Assembly: GCA_020632635.1 (NCBI GenBank)
Contig: JACKFE010000001.1
Span: 1-64,000, forward strand
DNA: 64,000 nucleotides
Reading direction: 5' to 3'
Source of the DNA: Nitrospiraceae bacterium
Lineage (GTDB): Bacteria; Nitrospirota; Nitrospiria; Nitrospirales; UBA8639
Below, in pieces: positions 55,546-64,000 of the stretch (positions within the stretch are counted from its first letter, which is position 1; the number at the start of each line of letters is the position of its first letter). The notes under the pieces were generated by a model. The model ran no database searches and had not been told where the DNA came from. It saw only the letters and a list, made by a program, of their open reading frames with translations. The position numbers and the translations under genes are program-made.

Positions 55546-57069
55546 TTACGATTTGAATCCGCCCCTAACTGCTATAACAGAAAATATCTGCCATTCATAG
55601 GGCGCAAGCTTGAGTAATAATCCATTTTTCCGATAGGTCTCCTGCCCAAATTCATAGGAGCAATCCGAAAAAACATCCTGTAAAAGTATGCAGGCATACT
55701 CCTGCTCTGAAAATGGGAATTCGTCAGTGAAGCAAACCCGCCCCTGAGCCTCAGCAGGACTCAGATTTACAACAATCATTTTCCATTGCTCTTGCCATGT
55801 CCATTGATACGCCAGTAGGCTCGTCACATTTTGCTCCCCCTCCCCCTCAAGAGACAAGAGACGCCAATTTCCAAAATGAAACACATCTTCATGAGAGAGC
55901 TTCAACAATCGCGAGTAGCAGGAGACTGTCGTTTCATCAAGAGGTTCCGCAGCCGACCGCCCCAACTGGACTGGCAGTCGAACGCGTTTTCCTTCCAATT
56001 GTCCTTGATGGTACAAGCGCAGACCAGGCAACGTCGCCAAGAGTACGCTAAAGGCTGAATGGGCTTGCCGACCAAAGACGACCGCACTTCTGGCCTCATC
56101 ATGATTTTCTAAAAACCTCACTAATTTCCGTTGGTATTCCAGGGAAGCTCGGAGATGGGAGACGATCCCCTGAGGATTGAACTGACGCAACCGTTCGTAC
56201 AGTCTTTTGTCGTAGGTATACTGGAACCCAAGTTGTTGCATGTCCCACTCAAGATCCCAGTAGACTTCCGCAATCCAGAGCCACCCGGGCCGTCCGGCAA
56301 TGGCCTCGGACCAAAATTCATTGGCGGGCCATTCCCGGTCCATGAGAAGCCGACCCCACGTTCGGTGAAAGACTTCATTGAGAATCAACATGGCCATATC
56401 GCATCGGATTCCATCGCAATACGGGGCGATCGTATCCAGAACACCCATCATGGCCGCACGGGTTTCCCCATGGAAATAATTCAGTTGAGCCGTATCAGTC
56501 CAGGGTGAGAAAAACGGATCACGCCCATGAGCGAGATACCGAGGATTATCCGACTCACCCACGACAAAGAATTCATGCGGGGCCAACTGGTATTCCTGAG
56601 ATTGCCCTTGAATATAATACTCAGGATGACTGGCAACCCATTCATGATCCAGGCTGGTATGGTTCGGGACAAAATCCAGAATTAATTGCATCCCCCGGTC
56701 ATGAAGTTTCCCCAAGATCCGTTCCACATCATCCCACGTTCCCAAGGCAGGATCGGGCCGATAGGCACGAATGGCATAAGGAGAGCCCACCACATCCGAT
56801 TCCTGCCAACCAGGAAGCGCTTGATCATATTCGTCCCGCAGGAAAGGCAGGCTTCGAGCGATCGCTCGGCTTTGAGCGCTTCGCTCCCAAATACCCATCA
56901 ACCACACGCAATCAAACCCCTTCTCCTTGAGCGCATCCCACTCTTGATCGGGAATATCGCCCAGGGTCAACTTCCGTTGGGTTCTACCGGAAAGTTCCTG
57001 TAACCAGACCCACGTATTGATTTCATACAAATGAGGGTGGGGACGCAGAGGAGGTGAAGGAGACGGCAT
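55546..57069 (-). CDS. GH13 alpha-amylase-family glycosidase
   Basis: 507 residues with the GH13 barrel: LYEINTWVWL start, DFVPNHTSLDHEW, nucleophile Asp in GIRCDMAML (near 223), acid Glu in WIAEVYWD (near 268) and Asp in FLENHDEARS (near 322). The C-terminus ends in a short beta domain (PYEWQIFSV). No signal peptide; cytoplasmic action on short glucans or glycosides is probable. It is the last of a three-gene minus-strand set with glgP and a REC-DUF2934 regulator, pointing to storage-glucan turnover. Confidence 0.88.
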   Translation of the reverse strand: MPSPSPPLRPHPHLYEINTWVWLQELSGRTQRKLTLGDIPDQEWDALKEKGFDCVWLMGIWERSAQSRAIARSLPFLRDEYDQALPGWQESDVVGSPYAIRAYRPDPALGTWDDVERILGKLHDRGMQLILDFVPNHTSLDHEWVASHPEYYIQGQSQEYQLAPHEFFVVGESDNPRYLAHGRDPFFSPWTDTAQLNYFHGETRAAMMGVLDTIAPYCDGIRCDMAMLILNEVFHRTWGRLLMDREWPANEFWSEAIAGRPGWLWIAEVYWDLEWDMQQLGFQYTYDKRLYERLRQFNPQGIVSHLRASLEYQRKLVRFLENHDEARSAVVFGRQAHSAFSVLLATLPGLRLYHQGQLEGKRVRLPVQLGRSAAEPLDETTVSCYSRLLKLSHEDVFHFGNWRLLSLEGEGEQNVTSLLAYQWTWQEQWKMIVVNLSPAEAQGRVCFTDEFPFSEQEYACILLQDVFSDCSYEFGQETYRKNGLLLKLAPYEWQIFSVIAVRGGFKS

Positions 57070-57203
57070 ATAACCTTGTAGATTAGGACAGGGCGTGACA
57101 AGAGGCTCAGGGGGAACCGGTCATACGAGTCAAATAGGTAGACTTTTCCTCCAATTCATACGGGAATCAACGCCGTCAGGGACATCCTCAAAGAAAATGG
57201 AGA

Positions 57204-57680
57204 TCATGGCAACCGGATAACTTCCTGTTCGGCCTCCAACCAAATCTCATGATCTTTGCCGTGCGGTTTTCCCCGTTCATGCCAAAGTTCCTGGGCACGT
57301 TGTGAAATTTGTTGGCGAAGGGCCGCACGAATCGCACAATCCACCTGTTCACAAGCGATATCGCTTTCTGTGGCTTGGCACACCCCGACGACCTGATCAA
57401 CCCCCAGTTGAAAGGCTTGCGGAATCAAGGGACTGTTTGAGACGCCGGCCAGGACCACGACCCGCCCCTTGAACCCTTCCGACCGAAGTTGGCGTAATAC
57501 TTCAATGCCGCTCGGTTCGGCGACATAGAGATCTAAAACGATGACCTGTGGCTTCATCTCTATAACGAAGGGGACGACTTCCTCTCGATGATTTGGCACG
57601 GCCACCCGATATCCACGTTGCATCAGAAATTGCTGAAGCTTGTTCCGCCTTGGTGATTCATGGGTGATGAGTACGATCAT
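57204..57680 (-). CDS. Response-regulator receiver fused to DUF2934
   Basis: 158 residues from ATG 57680 (20 more with the outermost start). The receiver half has VLITHESPRRNKL, the phospho-acceptor Asp in VIVLDLYVAEPSG, and the VVLAGVS segment; the first acidic pair is not typical. The C-terminal half carries a DUF2934 motif (RAQELWHERGKPHGKDHEIW). No DNA-binding domain is present, so it is a stand-alone signalling module. It sits between glgP and a GH13 gene and may tie glucan metabolism to a phosphorelay; that is inference. Confidence 0.78.
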   Translation of the reverse strand: MIVLITHESPRRNKLQQFLMQRGYRVAVPNHREEVVPFVIEMKPQVIVLDLYVAEPSGIEVLRQLRSEGFKGRVVVLAGVSNSPLIPQAFQLGVDQVVGVCQATESDIACEQVDCAIRAALRQQISQRAQELWHERGKPHGKDHEIWLEAEQEVIRLP

Positions 57681-57789
57681 ACGTGCCTCACTTCCTGACA
57701 GGGCTTCCCACCGTCCTTGAACAAATTCAGTCAAAACCACAAGCCTACGACTTCATCATTTTTTCAGATCCATTCTCCTGCAGGATCCT

Positions 57790-60339
57790 CTAGGATCTCC
57801 AATAAATATAACATGCCTCCAACGGGACAGACGCCCAAGGATGAAACGGCACAATTCGAGGGGTGTAATGATCCGCCGGCCTTGAAGTAGGAACTTCGCC
57901 CGAATAGACAAAAGCATTAACCATGCCCGGAATGGGTTCACGAGAGGGCAATATCGTGCGGCTCGCCTCATGGTCCTCGGACTGATTGGCGAATAATTCG
58001 ACTTGAAGCCAATGGGGATTGAGTTCTCCGCAAAATACTTGGACCCGAAAAACAAAATGTTCTTTCTCTTCTGAAATATCCAGCGTACCGAAACGAAGCC
58101 ATCTCCAATTTTCATCCAGATGGGCTTGCCAATCCGAGAGGTCCTTGGCCGTCGTGCCATTTTTGTCGATCCTCGACTGATAGGATCGGGCCGCAGGGGC
58201 ATAGACCGTGGTCACATATTCCCGCATCATACGATTGCTGCTATAGCGCGGGGTTAGCTGTGACATACTCGCTCGCACCCGAGCCAGCCAGGTTCGCGGA
58301 TACCCGTGATGGTTTCGATCATAAAACGCTGGAATGATTTCCTGTTCAAGAACATGATACAGCTGCTCAGCCTCCCTCGCATCCCGATCCGGACCGTCTG
58401 AAATGGAAGGCCCTCCGATTCGCCATCCCACATCGGACGTATACCCCTCAGCCCACCACCCATCGAGTTCGGAAAAATTCAATCCGCCATTGACCAATAC
58501 TTTCATTCCGCTGGTGCCGGACGCCTCTTGAGGACGTCGGGGAGTATTCAGCCACACGTCCACCCCCGCCACCAGTTCCTGCGCCAAGCTAATCTCATAA
58601 TCTTCTAAAAAGACCACACGATCACGTAACTCAGGTTGTTCGGAAAATTTGGCCAGCGCTTGGACAAGCCGTTTGCCTTCTTGATCATGCGGATGCGCCT
58701 TCCCGGCCACAATCAACTGAACCGGTCGTTGAGGATCGCGCATCAACCGACTGATCCGCTCAGGGTCGGTCAATAGCAAGGTCGGACGTTTATACTCAGT
58801 GAATCGCCTGGCAAAGCCCAGTGTGAGCACATTGGGATCCAAGACATGACGGGCAAGTTGAAGATCCTCCCCGGATACCCCATGCTCCTGCAATTGGCGG
58901 ACGAGTCGACGACGAACATAGCCAACCAGGCGTTGCCGTTGAGCCATTCGAAACTCCCAGAGTTCTTCATCCGGCACTTTTTCAATCAAAGGACAGAGTT
59001 CCTCCAGGGTGGTGCCCCACCGGCCCTTCCCGCACACTCTCGTCCAGAGTTCATCCGCAACCGGAGAATCCCAAGACGGCACATGAACGCCGTTTGTAAT
59101 ATGCCCGACGGGAATATCTTCCTCAGGCCACCGGGGAAACAATGGCCGAAAGAGGCTCCGGCTCACGGTTCCGTGCAGGCGGCTCACCCCGTTGATGCAA
59201 CCCGCACCACGCACGGCCAGATAGGCCATGTTAAACGGTTCATCCATATTATGACGATCCTGTCGCCCCAGGGCCATCAGATCGGCTACCGGAATCTGAA
59301 GAACTGCTGCAAGGTATTCCGCATAAGGCCTAATGAGAGACGGGGCGTATCGATCGAACGCCGCTTCCACTGGCGTATGGGTGGTAAACACATTTCCCGC
59401 ACGAGTGGCGGCCAGCGCAACCGGAAACGACAGGCCAGTTTTTCTCATCATACTCAAGGCACGGGCGAAGATGACAAATGCCGCATGCCCTTCATTGAGA
59501 TGGCACACGTCAATGGAAAAATCCAAGGCTTCCAACGCCATCCATCCGCCAATGCCCAGCACAATCTCTTGGATTAACCGTTGTTCCTGGCCAGCAGGAT
59601 ACAAATTGGCCGTCACGCTCCGATCCCGCGGATTGTTCAGTGGATCGTTGCTATCCAATAAATACAAACGCACTTTCCCGACAGAAGCCTGCCACACACG
59701 GATCAGCAAGGTTCTCCCCGGCAGAGTCAGTTTGACCCGGAGCCATCCCCCCGCCCGATCCACTGCAGGGATGATAGGCAGGCTGATAGGATCATTGTAA
59801 GGATAGGCCTCAATTTGCCACGCTTCCGGACTCAGCATTTGCCGGAAATACCCTTGTTGGTATAGAAGGCCAACGGCTACTAATGGCACGCCCAAATCAC
59901 TGGCGGTTTTCAAATGGTCCCCAGCCAGAATCCCCAATCCACCCGAATAAATCGGCAGGGCCTCAGAGAGGCCAAATTCCATGCTGAAATAGGCCACGCC
60001 AGCAAATGGCGGAACTGAATACTCCTGTCCGAACCAACCTGGATCTTGGAGATATTGTTGACGTTGCTTCAACCAGATTTGCAGGTCGCGCTTCAGGTCT
60101 TGATCGCACGCCGCCTCTTCAAGACGCGCCTGGGAGACACTTTGCAGGATAAAGTACGGATTCGCCATACGATCCCAGGCGACAGGGTCCAGACGCTCCC
60201 ACAGCCGGTCGCTGAAGTGACTCCACGTCCAGCGAAGGTCCAAAGCCAGTTCGGTCAGGCCTTCCAGCCCTTTTGGCATGGGACGATTAAAGAAATAGGA
60301 GGGATGAGTCACCGAGGGTAGATGGTTATTGCCATTCAT
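57790..60339 (-). CDS. glgP: Alpha-glucan (glycogen/starch) phosphorylase, archaeal/Thermus-type family
   Basis: 849 residues. N-terminal block LTELALDLRWTWSH with VAYFSMEFGLSEALPIYSGG and LKTASDLGVPLVAVGLLYQQ, then HLNEGHAAFV, typical of the TIGR02094-like branch. The pyridoxal-phosphate Lys lies in GTSGMKVLVNGGLN (near 609), followed by WWAEGY. It releases glucose-1-phosphate from glucans. The start ATG 60339 agrees with family length. Immediate upstream DNA is a permease remnant; downstream are the regulator and GH13 genes. It is the main evidence for glycogen-type storage. Confidence 0.92.
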   Translation of the reverse strand: MNGNNHLPSVTHPSYFFNRPMPKGLEGLTELALDLRWTWSHFSDRLWERLDPVAWDRMANPYFILQSVSQARLEEAACDQDLKRDLQIWLKQRQQYLQDPGWFGQEYSVPPFAGVAYFSMEFGLSEALPIYSGGLGILAGDHLKTASDLGVPLVAVGLLYQQGYFRQMLSPEAWQIEAYPYNDPISLPIIPAVDRAGGWLRVKLTLPGRTLLIRVWQASVGKVRLYLLDSNDPLNNPRDRSVTANLYPAGQEQRLIQEIVLGIGGWMALEALDFSIDVCHLNEGHAAFVIFARALSMMRKTGLSFPVALAATRAGNVFTTHTPVEAAFDRYAPSLIRPYAEYLAAVLQIPVADLMALGRQDRHNMDEPFNMAYLAVRGAGCINGVSRLHGTVSRSLFRPLFPRWPEEDIPVGHITNGVHVPSWDSPVADELWTRVCGKGRWGTTLEELCPLIEKVPDEELWEFRMAQRQRLVGYVRRRLVRQLQEHGVSGEDLQLARHVLDPNVLTLGFARRFTEYKRPTLLLTDPERISRLMRDPQRPVQLIVAGKAHPHDQEGKRLVQALAKFSEQPELRDRVVFLEDYEISLAQELVAGVDVWLNTPRRPQEASGTSGMKVLVNGGLNFSELDGWWAEGYTSDVGWRIGGPSISDGPDRDAREAEQLYHVLEQEIIPAFYDRNHHGYPRTWLARVRASMSQLTPRYSSNRMMREYVTTVYAPAARSYQSRIDKNGTTAKDLSDWQAHLDENWRWLRFGTLDISEEKEHFVFRVQVFCGELNPHWLQVELFANQSEDHEASRTILPSREPIPGMVNAFVYSGEVPTSRPADHYTPRIVPFHPWASVPLEACYIYWRS

Positions 60340-60394
60340 GGATTCACGCTCCAGCTCGGATCATTCTGCCATGCTTCCATATTCAGACCGGTCA

Positions 60395-61150
60395 TCAATT
60401 GAATTGTCTTCTAACGCGGCACATACCGATCCCAACAGTCACGCTGCCTAACAACCCCATGGTTCCCACCAATTCCCAAAGACTGTCTAACCCCGCACCC
60501 TTAAAAAATATGCCGCGCGTAATTTCAATATAATAACGCAAGGGGGAAAGGACCATCAGAGATTGGACCCATGTTGGCATGGCTTCCATCGGACTCGTCA
60601 TCCCGGAAAGAAGTATCATGGGCACCAGCATCAGAATGGTCATCATGCCGACTTGCGCTTGATTCCGCGCGAGAGTGGCCATAAACAACCCAATACCAGC
60701 TGTGGTAAAGGCATAAAGCACGGTGATCAGAAAATACAACACCAGACTATCCCGGATCGGCACCTCGATCAACGGATGGATCACTCCCAGAATACTCATG
60801 GCTGCCGCACAGAGGATCACAATCGTCATGGCAATCACCTTTGAAAACATAATCTGAAATGGCGTCGGAGGAGACACCAGCAGCTGCTCCACGGTCACGT
60901 GCTCTTTTTCCCTGACCATGGCCGCGGCAGGCAGGAGAATGGCGAATCGCGTGATCGGCCGCGCAGCAAATCACAAAGATCTCGGAGGCTATCAAAAAAA
61001 CCAAAAATTCCCTTTAAACGGCCCCTGAAAGAAGTATACGGTGATGACCCACAGGATCAAAACATTGAGAGAGGCAATGAGGATGAACGGAAGAAGCTTA
61101 TCCACCAGTGGCTCGAGCCCAAACCGATTCAATCACATACCGCTCGGGAT
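60395..61150 (-). pseudogene. ABC-2-type permease, frameshifted remnant (possibly chimeric)
   Basis: The 3' part is readable as the C-terminal half of an ABC-2 permease: MVREKEHVTVEQLLVSPP, LFMATLARNQAQVGMM, MILLSGMTSPMEAM. Upstream, other frames give RFGLEPLVDKLLPFILIA, SLNVLILWVITVYFFQGPF and SEIFVIC; a TTTTTTT run near 61000 breaks one join, and another break precedes RPITRFAILLPAAAMVREKE. The upstream fragment itself looks like the later part of a permease, so two paralogous genes may have been fused by deletion. No intact reading frame remains. Confidence 0.8.
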
Positions 61151-61495
61151 TCCGCAACAACGCCGCCACAGGCCCCATCCCTCGTCCATTTCCAGAAAAG
61201 GCATCCTTAAAAAGATCTTGTCCCGCCCCATAGAGCCCTTACTCCTTGGAAAGCTACATCCCGGCCAGAAAGGCCTCTCCGGCCAACTGGTGAATGTCTT
61301 TATGACCTTCTCCTTTTGTATGGGTCATAACAATGGCAATCTCATCTCCGGTAAAACTCACATAATGATCCAAAAGACTCTGCCGGCCCTGGATTTCCAC
61401 AAACGATCGAACGATCCTCAAAAAGCGGTTCGGACGAACAGATATGCCCCCCAATTGATCCGATATCCGCCTCAATAACACTCACCGTCAACTTC
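61151..61495 (-). pseudogene. Fructose-1,6-bisphosphate aldolase/phosphatase (FBPase V), broken 5' fragment
   Basis: The start reads MKLTVSVIEADIGSIGGHI at 61495. After a frameshift, VRSFVEIQGRQSLLDHYVSF and TGDEIAIVMTHTKGEG follow, then IHQLAGEAFLAGM and a TAG. Reading through the stops gives GLYGAGQDLFKDAFSGNGRG. Together this is the first ~130 residues of archaeal-type bifunctional FBPase/aldolase, with its Asp/Gly landmarks. The remaining ~240 residues are gone and the DNA runs straight into the ABC-2 permease remnant. Not functional here; an intact copy could exist elsewhere. Confidence 0.85.
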
Positions 61496-61666
61496 ATCAC
61501 AATGCCCTTTCTCTCGTTGTCCAACCCTGGAACACTCCGAGAAGAGAGTGTCGTCCGAGTACAATGAAGTTGATAGGCTGCCGTTTCTTAAACACACAAT
61601 CCCGCTTTTACCCTCGATCGTTAAAAAAACCTGTCCGCGTTTATCATGACAGCATCCAATACACGG

Positions 61667-61999
61667 CTAACATAGAGCTACCCAGTCTGTTCCTCCCCAG
61701 AGATAACCCCCTCCCTGGGGATCGTCCGAGGGATATTGAGCAAGACGAACTCGACATGATGTCTGCCGATATAATTGATCAGTCTTATGATTCATCAACA
61801 TGGCCAATGAAAGGGAAGGATGGGCTCCGGCTAAAGTCACAGGCACAATAATAGTCCCATCCGCCATACGAGACATCCGTTCAAGCAGCACTTTTGGTGG
61901 CGGGAACCAGCCCTGACGTTCGATCATTCGAAGAAATTCATGGACCGCGCCATTTTCAGCTTGATCAAGCTGGAGATCATCAGGCTGCCCTTCACGCAT
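61667..61999 (-). CDS. Hypothetical protein
   Basis: 110 residues, no signal or membrane segment; mid-part RMADGTIIVPVTLAGAHPS and a Trp-rich end (GGYLWGGTDW). ATG overlaps the stop of the upstream SpoIIAA-like gene by 8 bases, so it is probably cotranslated. No family was recognised; a DUF is possible. Confidence 0.5.
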   Translation of the reverse strand: MREGQPDDLQLDQAENGAVHEFLRMIERQGWFPPPKVLLERMSRMADGTIIVPVTLAGAHPSLSLAMLMNHKTDQLYRQTSCRVRLAQYPSDDPQGGGYLWGGTDWVALC

Positions 62000-62363
62000 A
62001 GTCCTCCTTCACCCAACGCCAAGCCTGCTCCACTTCTCCCGGAGGGAAGCATTTCACCCTCATGACGGGACAATCCGTCTGTTTATCCCAGGGAATGTCT
62101 AATCCTTGAAACTCATGACCGGAAATTGCTATGCGCGTCGTCCCGACCTGTTCATGAAATTGGACACATAACGTCCTCCACTCGTCTACGTTCTGCTTTC
62201 CTGGCACTTTCGTTAAATCCAAAAATAGGCAGAGAGGACGGCCAATCTCTTTTTGCAGTTTCCTCAAATATTCAATTAAACCCTCCCGATCTTCACTCGT
62301 GAACGGCCCCTGCACCATAATTCCGACGGTGGCACCCTGACTTTCATCAAGCACTCGATACAT
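61992..62363 (-). CDS. SpoIIAA/STAS-like protein
   Basis: 123 residues from ATG 62363, with GAGGAAA about 7 bases upstream; the longer frame adds 28 unlikely residues. The alternating strand-helix pattern (YRVLDESQGATVGIMVQGPF, EYLRKLQKEIG, CLFLDLTKVPG) matches the SpoIIAA-like (DUF3478-type) fold, found in small stand-alone proteins of unclear role. It overlaps the next gene by 8 bases. Confidence 0.7.
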   Translation of the reverse strand: MYRVLDESQGATVGIMVQGPFTSEDREGLIEYLRKLQKEIGRPLCLFLDLTKVPGKQNVDEWRTLCVQFHEQVGTTRIAISGHEFQGLDIPWDKQTDCPVMRVKCFPPGEVEQAWRWVKEDYA

Positions 62364-62734
62364 CGTATTTTTCCTCATCAGACAGGAACACCTGTTCCTT
62401 CCCCTCCTGCAAGGACCTGCTTGGAAGGGAACCCTTGTCCGCCACAATACCCTCAGGCGAATCCCAAGAATTGTGAATGCGAGGGTTGTGCCATCCCCCT
62501 AACCAAGCCACATTGCTGAAAAAGATTGAAGAGGACGAAAACAAAAGTGACGGCAAAGAAAAATCTAATGAGGCAAAATTCTACATGGGTAGTATGATAA
62601 TGCGGGGAAATGCAACAAATTCATGCCAGCTTGAAACATAAGGGCGAGCATCTCACGTGAAAGTCAGGAAGCATCCAGGAAGCCGGGCATGGATCTGGAG
62701 GATAATCCATGCCAAGCGTGAGCATGAGGCAGTC
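62364..62734. other. Intergenic region with one hairpin
   Basis: 371 bp. GGCATGGAT (62686-62694) and ATCCATGCC (62705-62713) make a 9-bp perfect stem with a 10-base loop, close to the 3' side of the Gln-rich protein gene. No U-tract follows on the minus strand, so terminator function is doubtful. Nothing else was recognised. Confidence 0.4.
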
Positions 62735-63043
62735 TTATCGCCCCTGCCGACCCATTCCCCCGCCTTTCTCCATCGGAATGGATTCGCCTTTTCCCGATGA
62801 GCTTTGCGAATGAATCCGTTCACGTTTTCGTTCCCGCATCATTTCCTTTTTGTGCTCCTGCTTTCCTTCTTGGGCTTGGTCTTGCTTTTTCAGTCGAATT
62901 CGGTCTTGCTCCTGCTGCTGTAATTGATCCTGCGTTTGAAGCTGCTCTTGCGTCCGATCCTGAGACCAGACGGCACTCTCAAATCCCCACGGGCCAACAA
63001 AGGCCATCGCGATGACACTACAGAGCACCATTCTGCCGTTCAT
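62735..63043 (-). CDS. Small exported Gln/Glu/Lys-rich protein
   Basis: 102 residues from ATG 63043 with AGGAGGTG 4-8 bases upstream. A signal peptide (MVLCSVIAMAFVGPWGFESA) is followed by a highly charged, low-complexity helix (QEQLQTQDQLQQQEQDRIRL) and a Gly/Ser-rich tail. No family was recognised; it looks like an envelope-associated stress or structural protein. Confidence 0.62.
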   Translation of the reverse strand: MNGRMVLCSVIAMAFVGPWGFESAVWSQDRTQEQLQTQDQLQQQEQDRIRLKKQDQAQEGKQEHKKEMMRERKRERIHSQSSSGKGESIPMEKGGGMGRQGR

Positions 63044-63313
63044 CTCACACCTCCTGTTCAAAAACGCCAAGCGCGGGATTGCGATTGACTATCACTCATT
63101 CACATCTGAATGATGGGGAGACATAGTTTGTAACACCCGCCTCATGTCCGGCTGCCACATAAGGCTTGTAAATCCATCCCGCTGATTCGGGGAAGGGAAA
63201 CACACAACCAGTCCTCCGGCAAACGGTCGAGACTCGGCACACCAATGTTCTCCCACACCTCTTGTTCAGCCATCAACCAATCGTCTTGGTCCTAACCATG
63301 ATACCCACCAGGC

Positions 63314-63540
63314 CTATGGATCATTCATAGGCTCGTTGCGCAATACGAAACTGTACATCCCTTCCCAGTACATGCGCATGAGCTGATCGAGAAGAGACGG
63401 CCACGTCGATGCATCTCCGCGGCTGGATAAAGCTGACCGGATCGATGAGGGTTTCCGGAAGATCCTCTTGACTTGAGAGCAAGCTCCACCGGAAGGTTGA
63501 CTTCCTGAGCTCCCGAGGAAGCATTCTTGTTATTAGCCAT
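63314..63540 (-). pseudogene. Small gene with two apparent frameshifts, coupled to the nucleotidyltransferase
   Basis: ATG 63540 overlaps the upstream stop (TGATG). The first frame gives MANNKNASSGAQEVNLPVEL; a +1 shift then gives EDLPETLIDPVSFIQPR, and another +1 shift gives STWPSLLDQLMRMYWEGMYS and VLRNEPMNDP with TAG at 63314-63316. Each segment looks like genuine protein and together they make about 75 residues. Either two single-base insertions broke it or the underlying sequence has errors. No family was recognised. Confidence 0.55.
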
Positions 63541-64000
63541 CAGGCCACCTCAAGATTATGTGAAGACTGGGGCCAAGCAGAAGAGGTTGGTGGCTCCACC
63601 ACAGAAGACGGAAAAGCGGGCTCCTTCCCCAAACTCTCAAGCGTTTTTTGAATCCGATCCGGACGGCCCCAATCACTCCACAACACCTCTTCCAATTCCA
63701 GGACGCCAATGTGGCTGCTGGCATGCTGCAACAACTCGCTCGAGAAATTTGCGGCGGGCATTTGTTGGTAGATCTGGCGAAGCACCGACCCTTCCCGATT
63801 GGTCCCAATGGCTCGTGAGAGCAGGGAAAACCGGTCCAACACCATGGGAAGGTACTGAACACCCAATTGCCATAACGTCTCCACCTTGGCAACCAGAACC
63901 AGAGTATTCCAGAGGGCACCATTGGCCAATGCCTGTAAACTTTCCGAAGAACCAGGCTTCTCCAAAAAGGAATCAACATGATAGATACACGATCCCCCGC
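63540..64000 (-). CDS. Nucleotidyltransferase (mannose-1-phosphate guanylyltransferase-like), C-terminal part (runs off right edge)
   Basis: About 153 residues lie in the window; the frame is open to the right edge (VDSFLEKP precedes the first possible start). LANGALWNTLVLVAKVETLW and LEEVLWSDWGRPDRI are the second-half landmarks of sugar-1-phosphate nucleotidyltransferases of the GMP type. It would activate a sugar as NDP-sugar for glycan synthesis. The stop is at 63540 and is shared with the next small gene's ATG. Confidence 0.78.
   Translation of the reverse strand, partial: GGSCIYHVDSFLEKPGSSESLQALANGALWNTLVLVAKVETLWQLGVQYLPMVLDRFSLLSRAIGTNREGSVLRQIYQQMPAANFSSELLQHASSHIGVLELEEVLWSDWGRPDRIQKTLESLGKEPAFPSSVVEPPTSSAWPQSSHNLEVA

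Noticed and set aside
1..64000. CRISPR arrays, tRNA, rRNA, intact insertion sequences
   Set aside because: No regularly spaced repeats, cloverleaf or rRNA-like sequence, or transposase-like protein was seen on either strand.

Overview
The window looks like a chromosomal segment of a Gram-negative, aerobic, autotroph-type bacterium. The gene content is most reminiscent of the Nitrospira lineage of Nitrospirota: several small secreted mono-haem cytochromes c, an alpha-glucan phosphorylase with GH13 enzymes, an archaeal-type S-adenosylmethionine synthetase, remnants of an archaeal-type fructose-1,6-bisphosphatase, a PqqD/MEMO-like protein and sigma-54 control. The phylum call rests on gene-content recognition only; no rRNA or marker phylogeny is available here. 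Base composition is moderate, with a few AT-rich islands (7.02-7.15 kb, 17.4-17.67 kb, 42.2-42.7 kb). No tRNA, rRNA, CRISPR array or intact insertion sequence was seen.

Layout. 0-5.6 kb: end of a glycosyltransferase, cyclophilin, a MEMO-family protein, and a thiamine-diphosphate decarboxylase with a secreted BNR/Asp-box protein. 5.7-13.3 kb: a complete oligopeptide/dipeptide ABC importer operon (oppABCDF order, minus strand), followed by an orphan AAA/DUF4143 ATPase and a broken copy of the oppF 3' end. 13.7-20.6 kb: hybrid histidine kinase, Rieske protein, Mrp ATPase, a sigma-54 activator with a non-standard GAFTHA loop, Lgt and a TPR lipoprotein. 20.6-28 kb: AddAB-type helicase-nuclease with two small redox/zinc proteins. 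28-31 kb: a BCAM0308-family zinc protein and three cytochromes c.

31-42.2 kb is the accessory part. It holds a twice-repeated cassette of a membrane-anchored protein plus a lipase-like protein. One lipase has lost its nucleophile serine and the other is truncated. Next to it are frameshifted remnants that read like an HlyC-type toxin acyltransferase, a beta-helix lipoprotein, and a translationally coupled pair of large exported proteins. The 1329-residue member of that pair carries what looks like a kinase-fold domain; its partner ends in a possible AprI/Inh-like domain. This pair is the best candidate for an undescribed system.

42.7-64 kb returns to housekeeping and stress functions: trypsin-like protease, Usp protein, GH13 glycosidase, protein-isoaspartate methyltransferase, SAM synthetase, Slp and MlaC proteins, Hsp20, a CBS protein, a fourth cytochrome c, a Lon-like AAA protease, and a glucan operon (glgP, REC-DUF2934 regulator, GH13). 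Several decayed genes lie among them: an APC permease with its middle deleted, a fused ABC-2 permease/FBPase V relic, and a small frameshifted gene beside a nucleotidyltransferase at the right edge. The pattern is a stable metabolic backbone with repeated local gene decay.
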